Of a stretch of 15,067 nucleotides of DNA, positions 1-6,509 are shown in pieces. Source of the DNA: Bacteroidota bacterium (GTDB lineage: Bacteria > Bacteroidota > Bacteroidia > Chitinophagales > Chitinophagaceae); NCBI GenBank assembly GCA_023429985.1, contig JAEZCV010000024.1, forward strand, positions 1-15,067, given 5' to 3'. The first letter of the stretch is position 1. Each line of letters opens with the position of its first letter. The notes under the pieces were generated by a model. It did not search any database, was not told the DNA's origin, and saw nothing but the letters and a program-made list of their open reading frames with translations. The translations under genes and the position numbers were made by a program.

Positions 1-19
1 CTTTTCTTTTTAAGAACTC

Positions 20-175
20 ATCCGCGCCATCTGCGCAAGGGAATGATTGAAATTTCAACAGCAAGTTTCAATCTGCGGAAATCAGCGGGAAACAAAAAAA
101 ATATTTCCCGCGGATGGCGCGGATTGAAAAAGTCATTTGTTTGTTCAAAATGCACCTGCGCAGATCTGCGCAGAT
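20..175. repeat. Intergenic inverted-repeat cluster of 'atctgcg' type
   Basis: The arms atccgcgccat (20-30) and atggcgcggat (114-124) are perfect reverse complements. A second nested pair, gcgggaaa (85-92) and tttcccgc (104-111), has an 11-nt loop. A 12-bp palindrome ttgaaatttcaa lies at 47-58, and ctgcgcagat is directly repeated at 156-165 and 166-175. The vocabulary (ctgcgcagat, atctgcgg) resembles the non-coding repeats widespread between genes in Bacteroidota and related phyla, and is shared with the repeat at 4261-4421. It could form RNA structure or act as a transcript end. Its function is unknown. Confidence 0.6.
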
Positions 176-279
176 CGGAAACTTTAGGAACAAGGGAAAA
201 AAATGCTAGCATAGATCACTTTGAATGGATCAAAAAAAAATGGATAAATCCATTTAATACAATTTCTCCGACAATTCAT

Positions 280-305
280 AAGCCCACGATTGAAACCGTG
301 GGCTT
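280..305. repeat. REP-like hairpin, possible terminator
   Basis: A perfect 9-bp stem (280-288 with 297-305, aagcccacg/cgtgggctt) encloses the 8-nt loop attgaaac. Only a weak T-rich stretch follows on the plus strand, so an intrinsic terminator for a gene lying before the window is possible but not strong. The GC-rich palindrome with an A/T loop also resembles repetitive extragenic palindromes. Confidence 0.45.
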
Positions 306-420
306 TCTAACAGGGAACCCAAAATGGCTTAAAACCATATTCTTATTTACTTCATTATCATTTAACCGCTGAATATGACAACTAACGGATATTCGAACCT
401 TGATCTTTTGCCCCGGCTAT

Positions 421-524
421 CCCGAAGCTAACACGGAGCTATCCCGGAGCAGACACGGAGCAGATACGGAGCAGATGGCTTCTGCTCCGTATCTGCTCCG
501 ACAGTCCTCCGGCAATCCTCCGTC
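421..524. repeat. Palindromic array of 11-bp tandem units
   Basis: Five head-to-tail 11-mers lie at 421-475: cccgaagctaa, cacggagctat, cccggagcaga, cacggagcaga, tacggagcaga. After a 5-nt spacer (476-480) four more follow in reverse orientation at 481-524: tctgctccgta, tctgctccgac, agtcctccggc, aatcctccgtc. The two inner units on each side form a perfect 20-bp inverted repeat (456-475 with 481-500), and units degenerate outward on both sides. The core motif is cggagc. The 11-bp period is about one helical turn, so copies would face the same side of the DNA. I do not recognise a named family. Confidence 0.8.
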
Positions 525-597
525 ATTCCTATAAGATTTCTATATCCCAAAAAGCATGGTCCCTGCCTCTCAATCCTCCCCTTTGCATATTAGAAAA

Positions 598-636
598 TTG
601 CCAAATTCCATCATTGGCAAAGTTTTCGCATTTTTG
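598..636 (+). promoter_or_regulatory. Candidate promoter with inverted repeat before the GGGP synthase gene
   Basis: The box catttttg (629-636) matches the Bacteroidota -7 consensus TAnnTTTG at all but its first base. It ends only 5 nt before the ATG, implying a very short or absent leader. Just upstream, ttgccaa (598-604) and ttggcaa (614-620) form a 7-bp inverted repeat with a 9-nt spacer that could be an operator or a chance palindrome. No clear -33 TTTG was found at the usual distance. Confidence 0.35.
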
Positions 637-641
637 CAGCT

Positions 642-1409
642 ATGGTTGCCATACAGAAGCCTGTGTATTCCCTGCTCGTTGAAAAAAAACAAAAAGGAGA
701 AAAATCCTTTGCTGTGCTGATAGACCCCGATAAGGTAACCAGGTCATCTATTGAAAAAATTACTTCCCTGGCAGTAGCTTCCTGCGTTGATTTCCTGTTT
801 GTGGGCGGCAGCCTTGTCATTTCCGATCACCTGGACGACTGCATTCGCCAGATCAAAGCCCTTTGTTCCATACCGGTATTGCTTTTCCCTGGAAGTCCCT
901 CCCAGGTGAGCAAAGAGGCTGATGCGCTTTTATATTTATCACTGATCTCTGGTAGAAACCCTGAGCTTTTAATTGGACAGCACGTAATATCAGCCCCCTT
1001 TGTAAAAAAGAGCGGACTGGAGATCATTCCTACCGGTTATATGGTAATTGATGGTGGCGCAGCTACAACTGTTTCCTATATCAGCAATGCCACACCCATA
1101 CCGGCCGACAAAGCCGAAATTGCCATGTGTACCGCCATGGCGGGTGAAATGCTGGGCATGAAACTGATTTATATGGATGCAGGCAGCGGCGCGCGAAAAG
1201 CCATCACGGAAGAAATGATCCAGGCGGTGGCCGGCCAGATAGATGTTCCCTTAATTGTGGGCGGCGGCATTCGTGATGCCGAAAAAGCTTACCTCAATTG
1301 CAAGGCAGGTGCGGATGTTATTGTGGTGGGGAATGCAATTGAAAAAGATGTTGCTTTGATGAGTGAAATAGCAGCGGCAATACATGCAGTTCCCAGCATC
1401 ACAAAATAA
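642..1409 (+). CDS. Geranylgeranylglyceryl phosphate synthase family protein (GGGPS/PcrB)
   Basis: This 255-residue TIM-barrel prenyltransferase belongs to the family that joins a polyprenyl diphosphate to sn-glycerol-1-phosphate, making the ether bond typical of archaeal lipids. Visible motifs are LIDPDK (26-31), FVGGS (53-57), LFPGS (81-85), YLSLISGRNPE (98-108), PTGY (130-133), YMDAGSGA (177-184), VGGGIR (206-211) and VVGNAIE (228-234). The long YLSLISGRNPE segment and overall length fit the group II enzymes found in Bacteroidota and some Archaea; heptaprenyl-specific PcrB of Firmicutes is the alternative. Prenyl chain length cannot be read from sequence alone. The ATG at 642 leaves the normal short N-terminus before the first barrel strand. 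The gene is first in an apparent run with the two glycosyltransferases; its stop is 5 bp before the next start. Family assignment is firm, in vivo product uncertain. Confidence 0.92.
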   Translation: MVAIQKPVYSLLVEKKQKGEKSFAVLIDPDKVTRSSIEKITSLAVASCVDFLFVGGSLVISDHLDDCIRQIKALCSIPVLLFPGSPSQVSKEADALLYLSLISGRNPELLIGQHVISAPFVKKSGLEIIPTGYMVIDGGAATTVSYISNATPIPADKAEIAMCTAMAGEMLGMKLIYMDAGSGARKAITEEMIQAVAGQIDVPLIVGGGIRDAEKAYLNCKAGADVIVVGNAIEKDVALMSEIAAAIHAVPSITK

Positions 1410-1414
1410 ATCCA

Positions 1415-2872
1415 TTGAAATTTTCCCAGGTAGCGTTTTTATTTGTATTGACCATTACAGGTTACTTCTTTTTTATAAACCTGGGTGACCTTCCGGTAAG
1501 GATCTGGGATGAATCGCGCAATGCAAACAATGCACTATATATGCTTTGGTATGGAAACTGGCTGGTTCCGCATTACGAAGGCGCGCCCGATATGTGGAAT
1601 ACCAAACCTCCCCTTTTGATCTGGTTACAGGTTGTTAGCATGAAATTTTTGGGGATATCCGAATTTGCTATAAGGCTACCAGCAGCAATTTCAGGGCTTC
1701 TAACTGCAATGATATTGTTCAGGTTTTCATCCGGTTATTTAAAAAATATTGGTGCGGGCTTGCTTACAAGCATGGTTTTGTGCACTACCATGGCCTACCT
1801 CATGAATCATGGTGCACGAACTGGAGATTATGATGCTTTGCTGGTTTTATTTATGACGGCATCTGCCCTCTGTTTTTTTAAGTATATGCAAGGAGAAAGA
1901 AACTATGCTTTTCACTTCTGGATCTTACTTTCAATGGCAGTTCTAACAAAAGGGGTGGCAGGAATGATGCTCATTCCCGGACTATTCATTTTTCTCGTCT
2001 TTCAAAAAAAACTGGTTTCTACTTTTCAACATAAAAAAATTTGGCTGGGATCAGGTGTTTTTATTTTACTTGTTGCAGGTTATTATCTATCAAGGGAAAC
2101 TGTAAATCCAGGTTATTTAGAGGCAGTATATAATAATGAAATTGGTGGCCGTTACCTTGAAACACTAGAAGCTCACCAGCACCCTTTTGATTATTATTAT
2201 GAACAGATGAAGCCCAGAGGATTTCGTTACTGGTTCTGGTTTGTATTACCTGCATTTGTTGCTGGATTTTTGAATTCCAGCCAGAAAATTAAAACCTTCA
2301 CCTTGTTTAATTTTTTAATGGTGTTTCCATTATTTATCATTTTATCCCTGGGAGGAACAAAACTTGAATGGTATGTTCTGCCAATTTATCCTTTTCTGGT
2401 CATGCAAATTGGCTGGTTCCTATACAACATCCTAAAATTTACAATCTCTTTCATTTCGCACAATTATTTTAAAAAGTTTGCTGCGCTGTTAATTCTCGCC
2501 CTTTTATTTTACATTCCAGTAAATAATGGATTGAAGTGGATTCATGATTTTAAAGAATTCCCATGGGATGTGGAGCCTCATCAACCTGGTTACTGGCTTA
2601 AGAATGCAATGGAAAGAAAAAGAAATTTGAATGATCATGTTGTACTTTATGAAGGATATTCAGGACAGATTGATTTTTATCTCAACCGGCTGAAAAAGCA
2701 GGGAATAACAACAGAGTTGAAATTTCAGGCGACGGGATTAAATAAGGGTGATAAAGTACTCGTTAATCAACAAAAAATTGAATTGCAATTGAAAGATAAA
2801 TACAGTCTGCAGTTATTGGAAGAAAAATATGGATGCAGGCTATATCTAATAACCGGCATGCATGAAAAATGA
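1415..2872 (+). CDS. GT39-family (ArnT/PMT-like) membrane glycosyltransferase
   Basis: This 485-residue polytopic protein is of the GT-C fold. Such enzymes transfer a sugar from a polyprenyl-phosphate donor to a lipid, glycan or protein on the periplasmic side. The first membrane helix (about 5-22) leads into WDES (31-34), whose Asp32 is the expected catalytic acid in the first periplasmic loop. KPPL (64-67) and TGDYD (136-140) are typical ArnT/PMT-family signatures. About ten hydrophobic segments follow, then a short soluble C-terminal domain from about 380. The start is TTG at 1415, 5 bp after the upstream stop; the next ATG would remove the catalytic loop. The end overlaps the GT2 gene by 11 bp. 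Base composition is AT-rich (several 60-base lines at 25-32% GC). Acceptor and sugar are unknown. It is not clearly ArnT, because no aminoarabinose genes are near. Confidence 0.85.
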   Translation: MKFSQVAFLFVLTITGYFFFINLGDLPVRIWDESRNANNALYMLWYGNWLVPHYEGAPDMWNTKPPLLIWLQVVSMKFLGISEFAIRLPAAISGLLTAMILFRFSSGYLKNIGAGLLTSMVLCTTMAYLMNHGARTGDYDALLVLFMTASALCFFKYMQGERNYAFHFWILLSMAVLTKGVAGMMLIPGLFIFLVFQKKLVSTFQHKKIWLGSGVFILLVAGYYLSRETVNPGYLEAVYNNEIGGRYLETLEAHQHPFDYYYEQMKPRGFRYWFWFVLPAFVAGFLNSSQKIKTFTLFNFLMVFPLFIILSLGGTKLEWYVLPIYPFLVMQIGWFLYNILKFTISFISHNYFKKFAALLILALLFYIPVNNGLKWIHDFKEFPWDVEPHQPGYWLKNAMERKRNLNDHVVLYEGYSGQIDFYLNRLKKQGITTELKFQATGLNKGDKVLVNQQKIELQLKDKYSLQLLEEKYGCRLYLITGMHEK

Positions 2873-3791
2873 AATTGTTCTTAGCATAATTATTCCCGTT
2901 TACAACGAGGAAAAAAACATCAGACTATTGCATGAGCGCCTGACCATTGTGCTTTCAACCATCACAGATAATTATGAAATTCTTTGGGTGAATGACAGGA
3001 GTAATGATAATACGCTGGATATTATAAAAGAATTGGTATTATCACACAGCCGTAATCGTTATATAAGCCTGAGTAGGAACTTCGGGCACCAAAAATCTAT
3101 TACTGCCGGCATTGACAAATGCAAGGGGAAAGCAGCTGTAATTATGGATGGGGACCTCCAGGATCCTCCTGAACTTATTCCGGAACTTTGGAAAAAGTAT
3201 ATAGAGGGATATAAAGTTGTTTATGCAAAAAGAAGAGTGAGAAAAGGAGAAAGCTATTTTAAAAAATCAACTGCTGCTTTTTTTTACCGGTTAATGAAGA
3301 AAACTTCAGGTGTTGAAATACCACTTGACACAGGTGATTTCAGGCTAATTAACCGTACCATAATTGATCATTTAAAACAAATGCCTGAACAGGATAAGTT
3401 TATCAGGGGGCAAATTGCATGGATTGGGTATGACCAGACATTTGTTTTATACGACCGGCAGGAGAGGCTGGAAGGAAAAACCAAATTTGGATTTTTTAAA
3501 ATGTTGCACTTTGCTCTTGACGGGATTACTGCTTTTTCAAATTACCCTTTAAGAATTGTAAGCCTGACAGGGTTTGCCGTTTCAATACTGGCATTTATAA
3601 TTATACTTTATGCTCTCTATTCAAAATTTATAAAGGATGAAGTAATTTCAGGGTGGACTTCTCTTATCATCAGTGTTTTATTCCTGGGTGGAATTCAGCT
3701 AATTTCTATTGGAATAATTGGGCAATATATCAGCCGTATTAACAGTGATGTGAGAAAAAGACCACTCTACATTATAGAGGAAGAAAGTTAA
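2862..3791 (+). CDS. GT2 polyprenyl-phosphate glycosyltransferase (GtrB/DPM1-like)
   Basis: This 309-residue enzyme is predicted to move a hexose from a nucleotide sugar to undecaprenyl phosphate at the inner face of the membrane, supplying the donor that a GT39 enzyme uses. The GT-A domain shows IIPVYNEEKNI (10-20), VNDRSNDNT (43-51), SRNFGHQKSITAGID (71-85), the metal-binding DGD with LQDPPE (96-104), LDTGDFRLI (155-163) and an RGQ motif (182-184). Two C-terminal membrane hairpin helices (about 229-252 and 264-290) are the GtrB/DPM1-type anchor. The ATG lies inside the end of the GT39 gene with an 11-bp overlap, so translation is probably coupled and the two proteins likely work as a pair. 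Composition is AT-rich like its partner. The sugar is not determinable; ArnC-type or CsbB-type roles are alternatives. Confidence 0.9.
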   Translation: MKNEIVLSIIIPVYNEEKNIRLLHERLTIVLSTITDNYEILWVNDRSNDNTLDIIKELVLSHSRNRYISLSRNFGHQKSITAGIDKCKGKAAVIMDGDLQDPPELIPELWKKYIEGYKVVYAKRRVRKGESYFKKSTAAFFYRLMKKTSGVEIPLDTGDFRLINRTIIDHLKQMPEQDKFIRGQIAWIGYDQTFVLYDRQERLEGKTKFGFFKMLHFALDGITAFSNYPLRIVSLTGFAVSILAFIIILYALYSKFIKDEVISGWTSLIISVLFLGGIQLISIGIIGQYISRINSDVRKRPLYIIEEES

Positions 3792-3794
3792 TAA

Positions 3795-4214
3795 TTATTT
3801 CTTCTCCTCTACCCTTTCATAATGAATGATCATATACTCGATCTTTAAGGAAAGGCTTTTATCGGTTAGCTTAATGATCTCCGCAGGAAGGTCTACATCT
3901 TCGTCTTCCACGTCGCGGCTTTGCGTAAGTGTTTTGCCGTCGGCTTCCAGTTTATAAATACCGGTTCCCACTACTGCTCCTCCTTTTTCGGGTGGCATGG
4001 TGGTAGAGAATTTTCCTTTACCATCCAGGCAAATGATCATTCCCAATGCGCCATTGCGTATTTCCTCAGCTTCTTCTTTATCCATTTCTTCAATGATCTC
4101 TACGGACTTGATCTTCCAGCAACCAATGATCTTTTCGCTGTTGCTTTGCTGTGCGTGTAAAGAAATTGTTCCAAAAAATAATAGGAAAATAAATGAGAAA
4201 TATAAATGTTTCAT
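3795..4214 (-). CDS. Secreted lipocalin-like domain protein
   Basis: From the ATG at 4214 this is a 139-residue protein with a signal peptide MKHLYFSFIFLLFFG... ending near HAQ, so it should be exported. An in-frame ATG at 4241 would add nine residues before the signal peptide and is less likely. The mature part begins IIGCWKIKSVEI and has alternating beta strands with a GTGIYKLEADGKTL segment and a final YERV strand, as in small lipocalin-like proteins common in Bacteroidota. I infer ligand binding only from the fold. No conserved catalytic residues are seen. The gene stands alone, facing the GT2 gene tail to tail with three bases between stop codons. A repeat-rich spacer lies upstream. Precise family and function are unknown. 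Confidence 0.7.
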   Translation of the reverse strand: MKHLYFSFIFLLFFGTISLHAQQSNSEKIIGCWKIKSVEIIEEMDKEEAEEIRNGALGMIICLDGKGKFSTTMPPEKGGAVVGTGIYKLEADGKTLTQSRDVEDEDVDLPAEIIKLTDKSLSLKIEYMIIHYERVEEKK

Positions 4215-4260
4215 TCCACTTTTGAAATTTAAGTTAAGCATTTGTGGGCAGAGAATAGAC

Positions 4261-4421
4261 CGCTGATGACAAGATTGGCCAGATTTGCACAGATGGAGGC
4301 AAATAGAACAGTGAGAAAACAGATTGATTGAGAATTATATTAATAAAAAAGATACATCTTTATAATATTTCCTCAGCTCTTACACTTTCTGTGTTAATCT
4401 GGCCAATCTGCGTCATCTGCG
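4261..4421. repeat. Large inverted repeat in the spacer between lipocalin-like and M28 genes
   Basis: Arms at 4261-4293 and 4388-4421 are near-perfect reverse complements (about 29 of 34 positions, one indel) around a 94-nt AT-rich interior. The shared core is agattggccagatt, itself centred on the palindrome tggcca. The outer parts carry gatgac and cacaga. It belongs to the same 'atctgcg' vocabulary as the cluster at 20-175. It lies between the starts-side of the lipocalin-like gene and the stop of the M28 gene, so it could end the M28 transcript. Otherwise the 226-bp spacer shows no gene. Confidence 0.7.
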
Positions 4422-4440
4422 TTCCATAAATCCAAAAAAT

Positions 4441-5706
4441 TTAATCAACCACTCTTGTTGGCGTATCCTTTCCTTCAACAATGCTCCTGCTGCTTAATGC
4501 AATGGCCTTAATGATCTCCACCATATTTTCCAGATCGAGTGTTGATACTTCATCACTTGGTTTATGATAGTGAGGCTCGTCCTCCATTTTAGCGGTGGAA
4601 ATAGTATGCGCCGGAACACCCAAAGCTGCAAGTGTTGCATTATCGGAACGATAGAATAATTGCTGGTCGGGATATGGATCGGGAAGGAATTTAAATTTAC
4701 TTCCTTCAAGATTCCTCTGCAAAATGTTTCCCAGGTTGCTTTTTTCATAACCGGTAATAAAAGCCGAATTCTTCCCCCATTTACTTTCCGTTCCTATCAT
4801 TTCAATATTCATCATTGCGATGATTTGCGCAGGATCGTACTGATGTGAAAAATACCTGGAACCAAAACCTCCAATTTCTTCTGCTGTAAAAGCTACAAAC
4901 ACCAGTGTTCTTTCCTGCGGACCAAGATTCTTATAATAATTGGCCAGCATAATTACTGCCGTTACACCCGCTGCATCATCATTGGCTCCGTTATAGATGC
5001 TGTCGCCTTTAATGGGTTTACCTACACCTACATGATCGTAGTGCGCGGAAAAGATCACGTATTCATTCGACCTGCTTTTTCCCGGAAGTACACCTACAAT
5101 GTTGGCATATGGCGTTGAAACAAATTCGTGTTCTGCTTTAATGGTAAATATTTCAGGAAGAGAGGAAGCTAATACAAAAACGATGTTGGGCACATCTGCA
5201 AAAATTTGTCTTTTTAAAAAACTCAGTCTTGGAAATTGTTTTGCAAAACCTGTATCAACAATTACAATTGTATTTTTTCTACCAGATGCAAGGTCCCTTG
5301 CTTTTTGAAAAATGTTTTCACCTGCATTGATATAGGCTGTTTCATAACCGGATTTCTCATTCACTTTAAAATCCTTTTCTGCGGTTAGAACCAATACGTT
5401 TTTTACGTCGCCCTCGCGGTCCTCAATTTCAAATTTTATTTCTTTTTGCCTGGGCTGCAACATAACAAATTCCTGCCTGAAATTATTTCCATTGATATCT
5501 TCAAGACCGGCCTTCCTGAATTCTTCAGCAATAAAAGATGCGGCTTTTTCTATATGAGGTGTTCCAGCTTTTCTACCCATCATTTCATCGGCAGCCAGGA
5601 TGTTCTCAATCCGTGAAACTTCATCAACACGGATTATCTCATTTTCTTTCTGTGCACATAGCTGGAGGGAAGTAAAAGCTACGAACAGGAGGAATAGGTT
5701 CTTCAT
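4441..5706 (-). CDS. Secreted M28-family zinc metallopeptidase
   Basis: This 421-residue protein starts with a signal peptide (1-19, ending QLCAQ) and should act in the periplasm or outside, cleaving N-terminal residues from peptides. An insert at about 90-200 separates the N-terminal part from the catalytic core, similar to the PA-like insert of related enzymes. The two-zinc centre is visible: HYDH (222-225), GANDDAAG (240-247), AEE (275-277, Glu276 as expected general base), NIEMIG (300-305) and HYHKPSD (379-385). The fourth site usually reads NLDMIG; here Glu302 stands in place of Asp. Substrate is unknown; aminopeptidase is the likeliest activity. The gene follows the LytTR regulator by 58 bp on the same strand and may be cotranscribed, though an own promoter in that AT-rich gap is possible. 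Confidence 0.9.
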   Translation of the reverse strand: MKNLFLLFVAFTSLQLCAQKENEIIRVDEVSRIENILAADEMMGRKAGTPHIEKAASFIAEEFRKAGLEDINGNNFRQEFVMLQPRQKEIKFEIEDREGDVKNVLVLTAEKDFKVNEKSGYETAYINAGENIFQKARDLASGRKNTIVIVDTGFAKQFPRLSFLKRQIFADVPNIVFVLASSLPEIFTIKAEHEFVSTPYANIVGVLPGKSRSNEYVIFSAHYDHVGVGKPIKGDSIYNGANDDAAGVTAVIMLANYYKNLGPQERTLVFVAFTAEEIGGFGSRYFSHQYDPAQIIAMMNIEMIGTESKWGKNSAFITGYEKSNLGNILQRNLEGSKFKFLPDPYPDQQLFYRSDNATLAALGVPAHTISTAKMEDEPHYHKPSDEVSTLDLENMVEIIKAIALSSRSIVEGKDTPTRVVD

Positions 5707-5764
5707 AAGGAAGATTAAATTTTTAATTGAAATATTAATTAGTGAAAATGGTTAACAGGTGAAA

Positions 5765-6502
5765 TTAAAAGCTCATCATCTCTTTGAACTTCACCGTTTG
5801 CCTGCGGCTCACCTCAATTTTTTCGCCGCCTTTTAATTCAAGCAGTAAACCTCCATTGAAATAAGGCTCTATTTTTTCAATCATGCGCAGATTTACAATG
5901 TGTTTGCGGTTAGCGCGAAAGAATACTTTTTCATCCAGGCGGTCTTCCAAAGCATTGAGTGATTTTAATATCAGTGGTTTGTTGGTTCCGAAAAATACTT
6001 TTGCATAGTTACCCACGCTTTCAAACAATCGCACTTCTCCCAGTTTTACAAACCAGCACCTTTCGCCATCCTTCACAAAAACCTGGTCGGCCTCACCCAG
6101 TATGGATGTATTGGAATCCTGCAAAGATGCAGGCCTGTCGTAAGTTCCGTTGGTTCCGGTTCGTTTAATTTTTTCAACTGCATCTGCCAGTCGCTTCGGC
6201 TCAACAGGTTTTAATAAATAATCAAGTGCATTTACTTCAAAAGCCTTTAAAGCATATTCGTCGTAAGCTGTGGTAAAGATCACCTGGGGTGCCTGGTCGA
6301 GTTCCGATAACATATCGAAACCTGTTTTTCCGGGCATTTGTATATCCAGAAAAATAAGATCGGGGTTATGCTGTTCAATTTTATGAATACCTTCTTCTGC
6401 ATTGGAAGCTTCATCCACCACTTCAATTTCGGGATACTCCTGCAGTAGTTTTCTTAATTCCGCACGTGCCAGTCTTTCATCATCAATTAAAATTGCTCTC
6501 AT
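5765..6502 (-). CDS. LytTR-family response regulator
   Basis: This 245-residue two-domain regulator has a receiver domain (1-115) with acidic residues Asp7/Asp8, phosphoacceptor Asp53 in FLDIQMPG, Thr77/Thr78 in IFTTAYDEYALKAF and Lys98 in LLKPVEP. A linker rich in polar residues (about 116-140) leads to a LytTR DNA-binding domain (about 141-245) with the typical LFESVGNYAKVFF, FFRANRKHIVNL and VSRRQTVKFKEMM segments. When phosphorylated it should bind direct-repeat sites in promoters. It lies 7 bp behind the histidine kinase gene and 58 bp before the M28 peptidase gene, so the kinase is almost certainly its partner. Its targets cannot be read from the window. Confidence 0.94.
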   Translation of the reverse strand: MRAILIDDERLARAELRKLLQEYPEIEVVDEASNAEEGIHKIEQHNPDLIFLDIQMPGKTGFDMLSELDQAPQVIFTTAYDEYALKAFEVNALDYLLKPVEPKRLADAVEKIKRTGTNGTYDRPASLQDSNTSILGEADQVFVKDGERCWFVKLGEVRLFESVGNYAKVFFGTNKPLILKSLNALEDRLDEKVFFRANRKHIVNLRMIEKIEPYFNGGLLLELKGGEKIEVSRRQTVKFKEMMSF

Positions 6503-6509
6503 GTTAGTA

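Larger units (their letters stand above)
1..641. other. Repeat-rich intergenic region without a convincing gene
   Basis: No open frame here has family-like features. The frames that cross it run through repeats and give compositionally odd proteins. The stretch holds, in order, an 'atctgcg'-type inverted-repeat cluster (20-175), a short palindrome (238-255), a 9-bp-stem hairpin (280-305), a palindromic array of 11-bp units (421-524), and a short inverted repeat plus candidate promoter box just before the first gene (598-636). The part between about 306 and 409 shows nothing I can name. Confidence 0.75.

Noticed and set aside
238..255. Palindrome aaatggat-aa-atccattt as an operator
   Set aside because: It is short, AT-rich, and far from any gene start, so a chance origin is likely.
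43..372. Open frame of 109 codons on the plus strand
   Set aside because: It runs through inverted repeats, a hairpin and A-runs, has no family features and no plausible promoter; the composition is that of repeat DNA.
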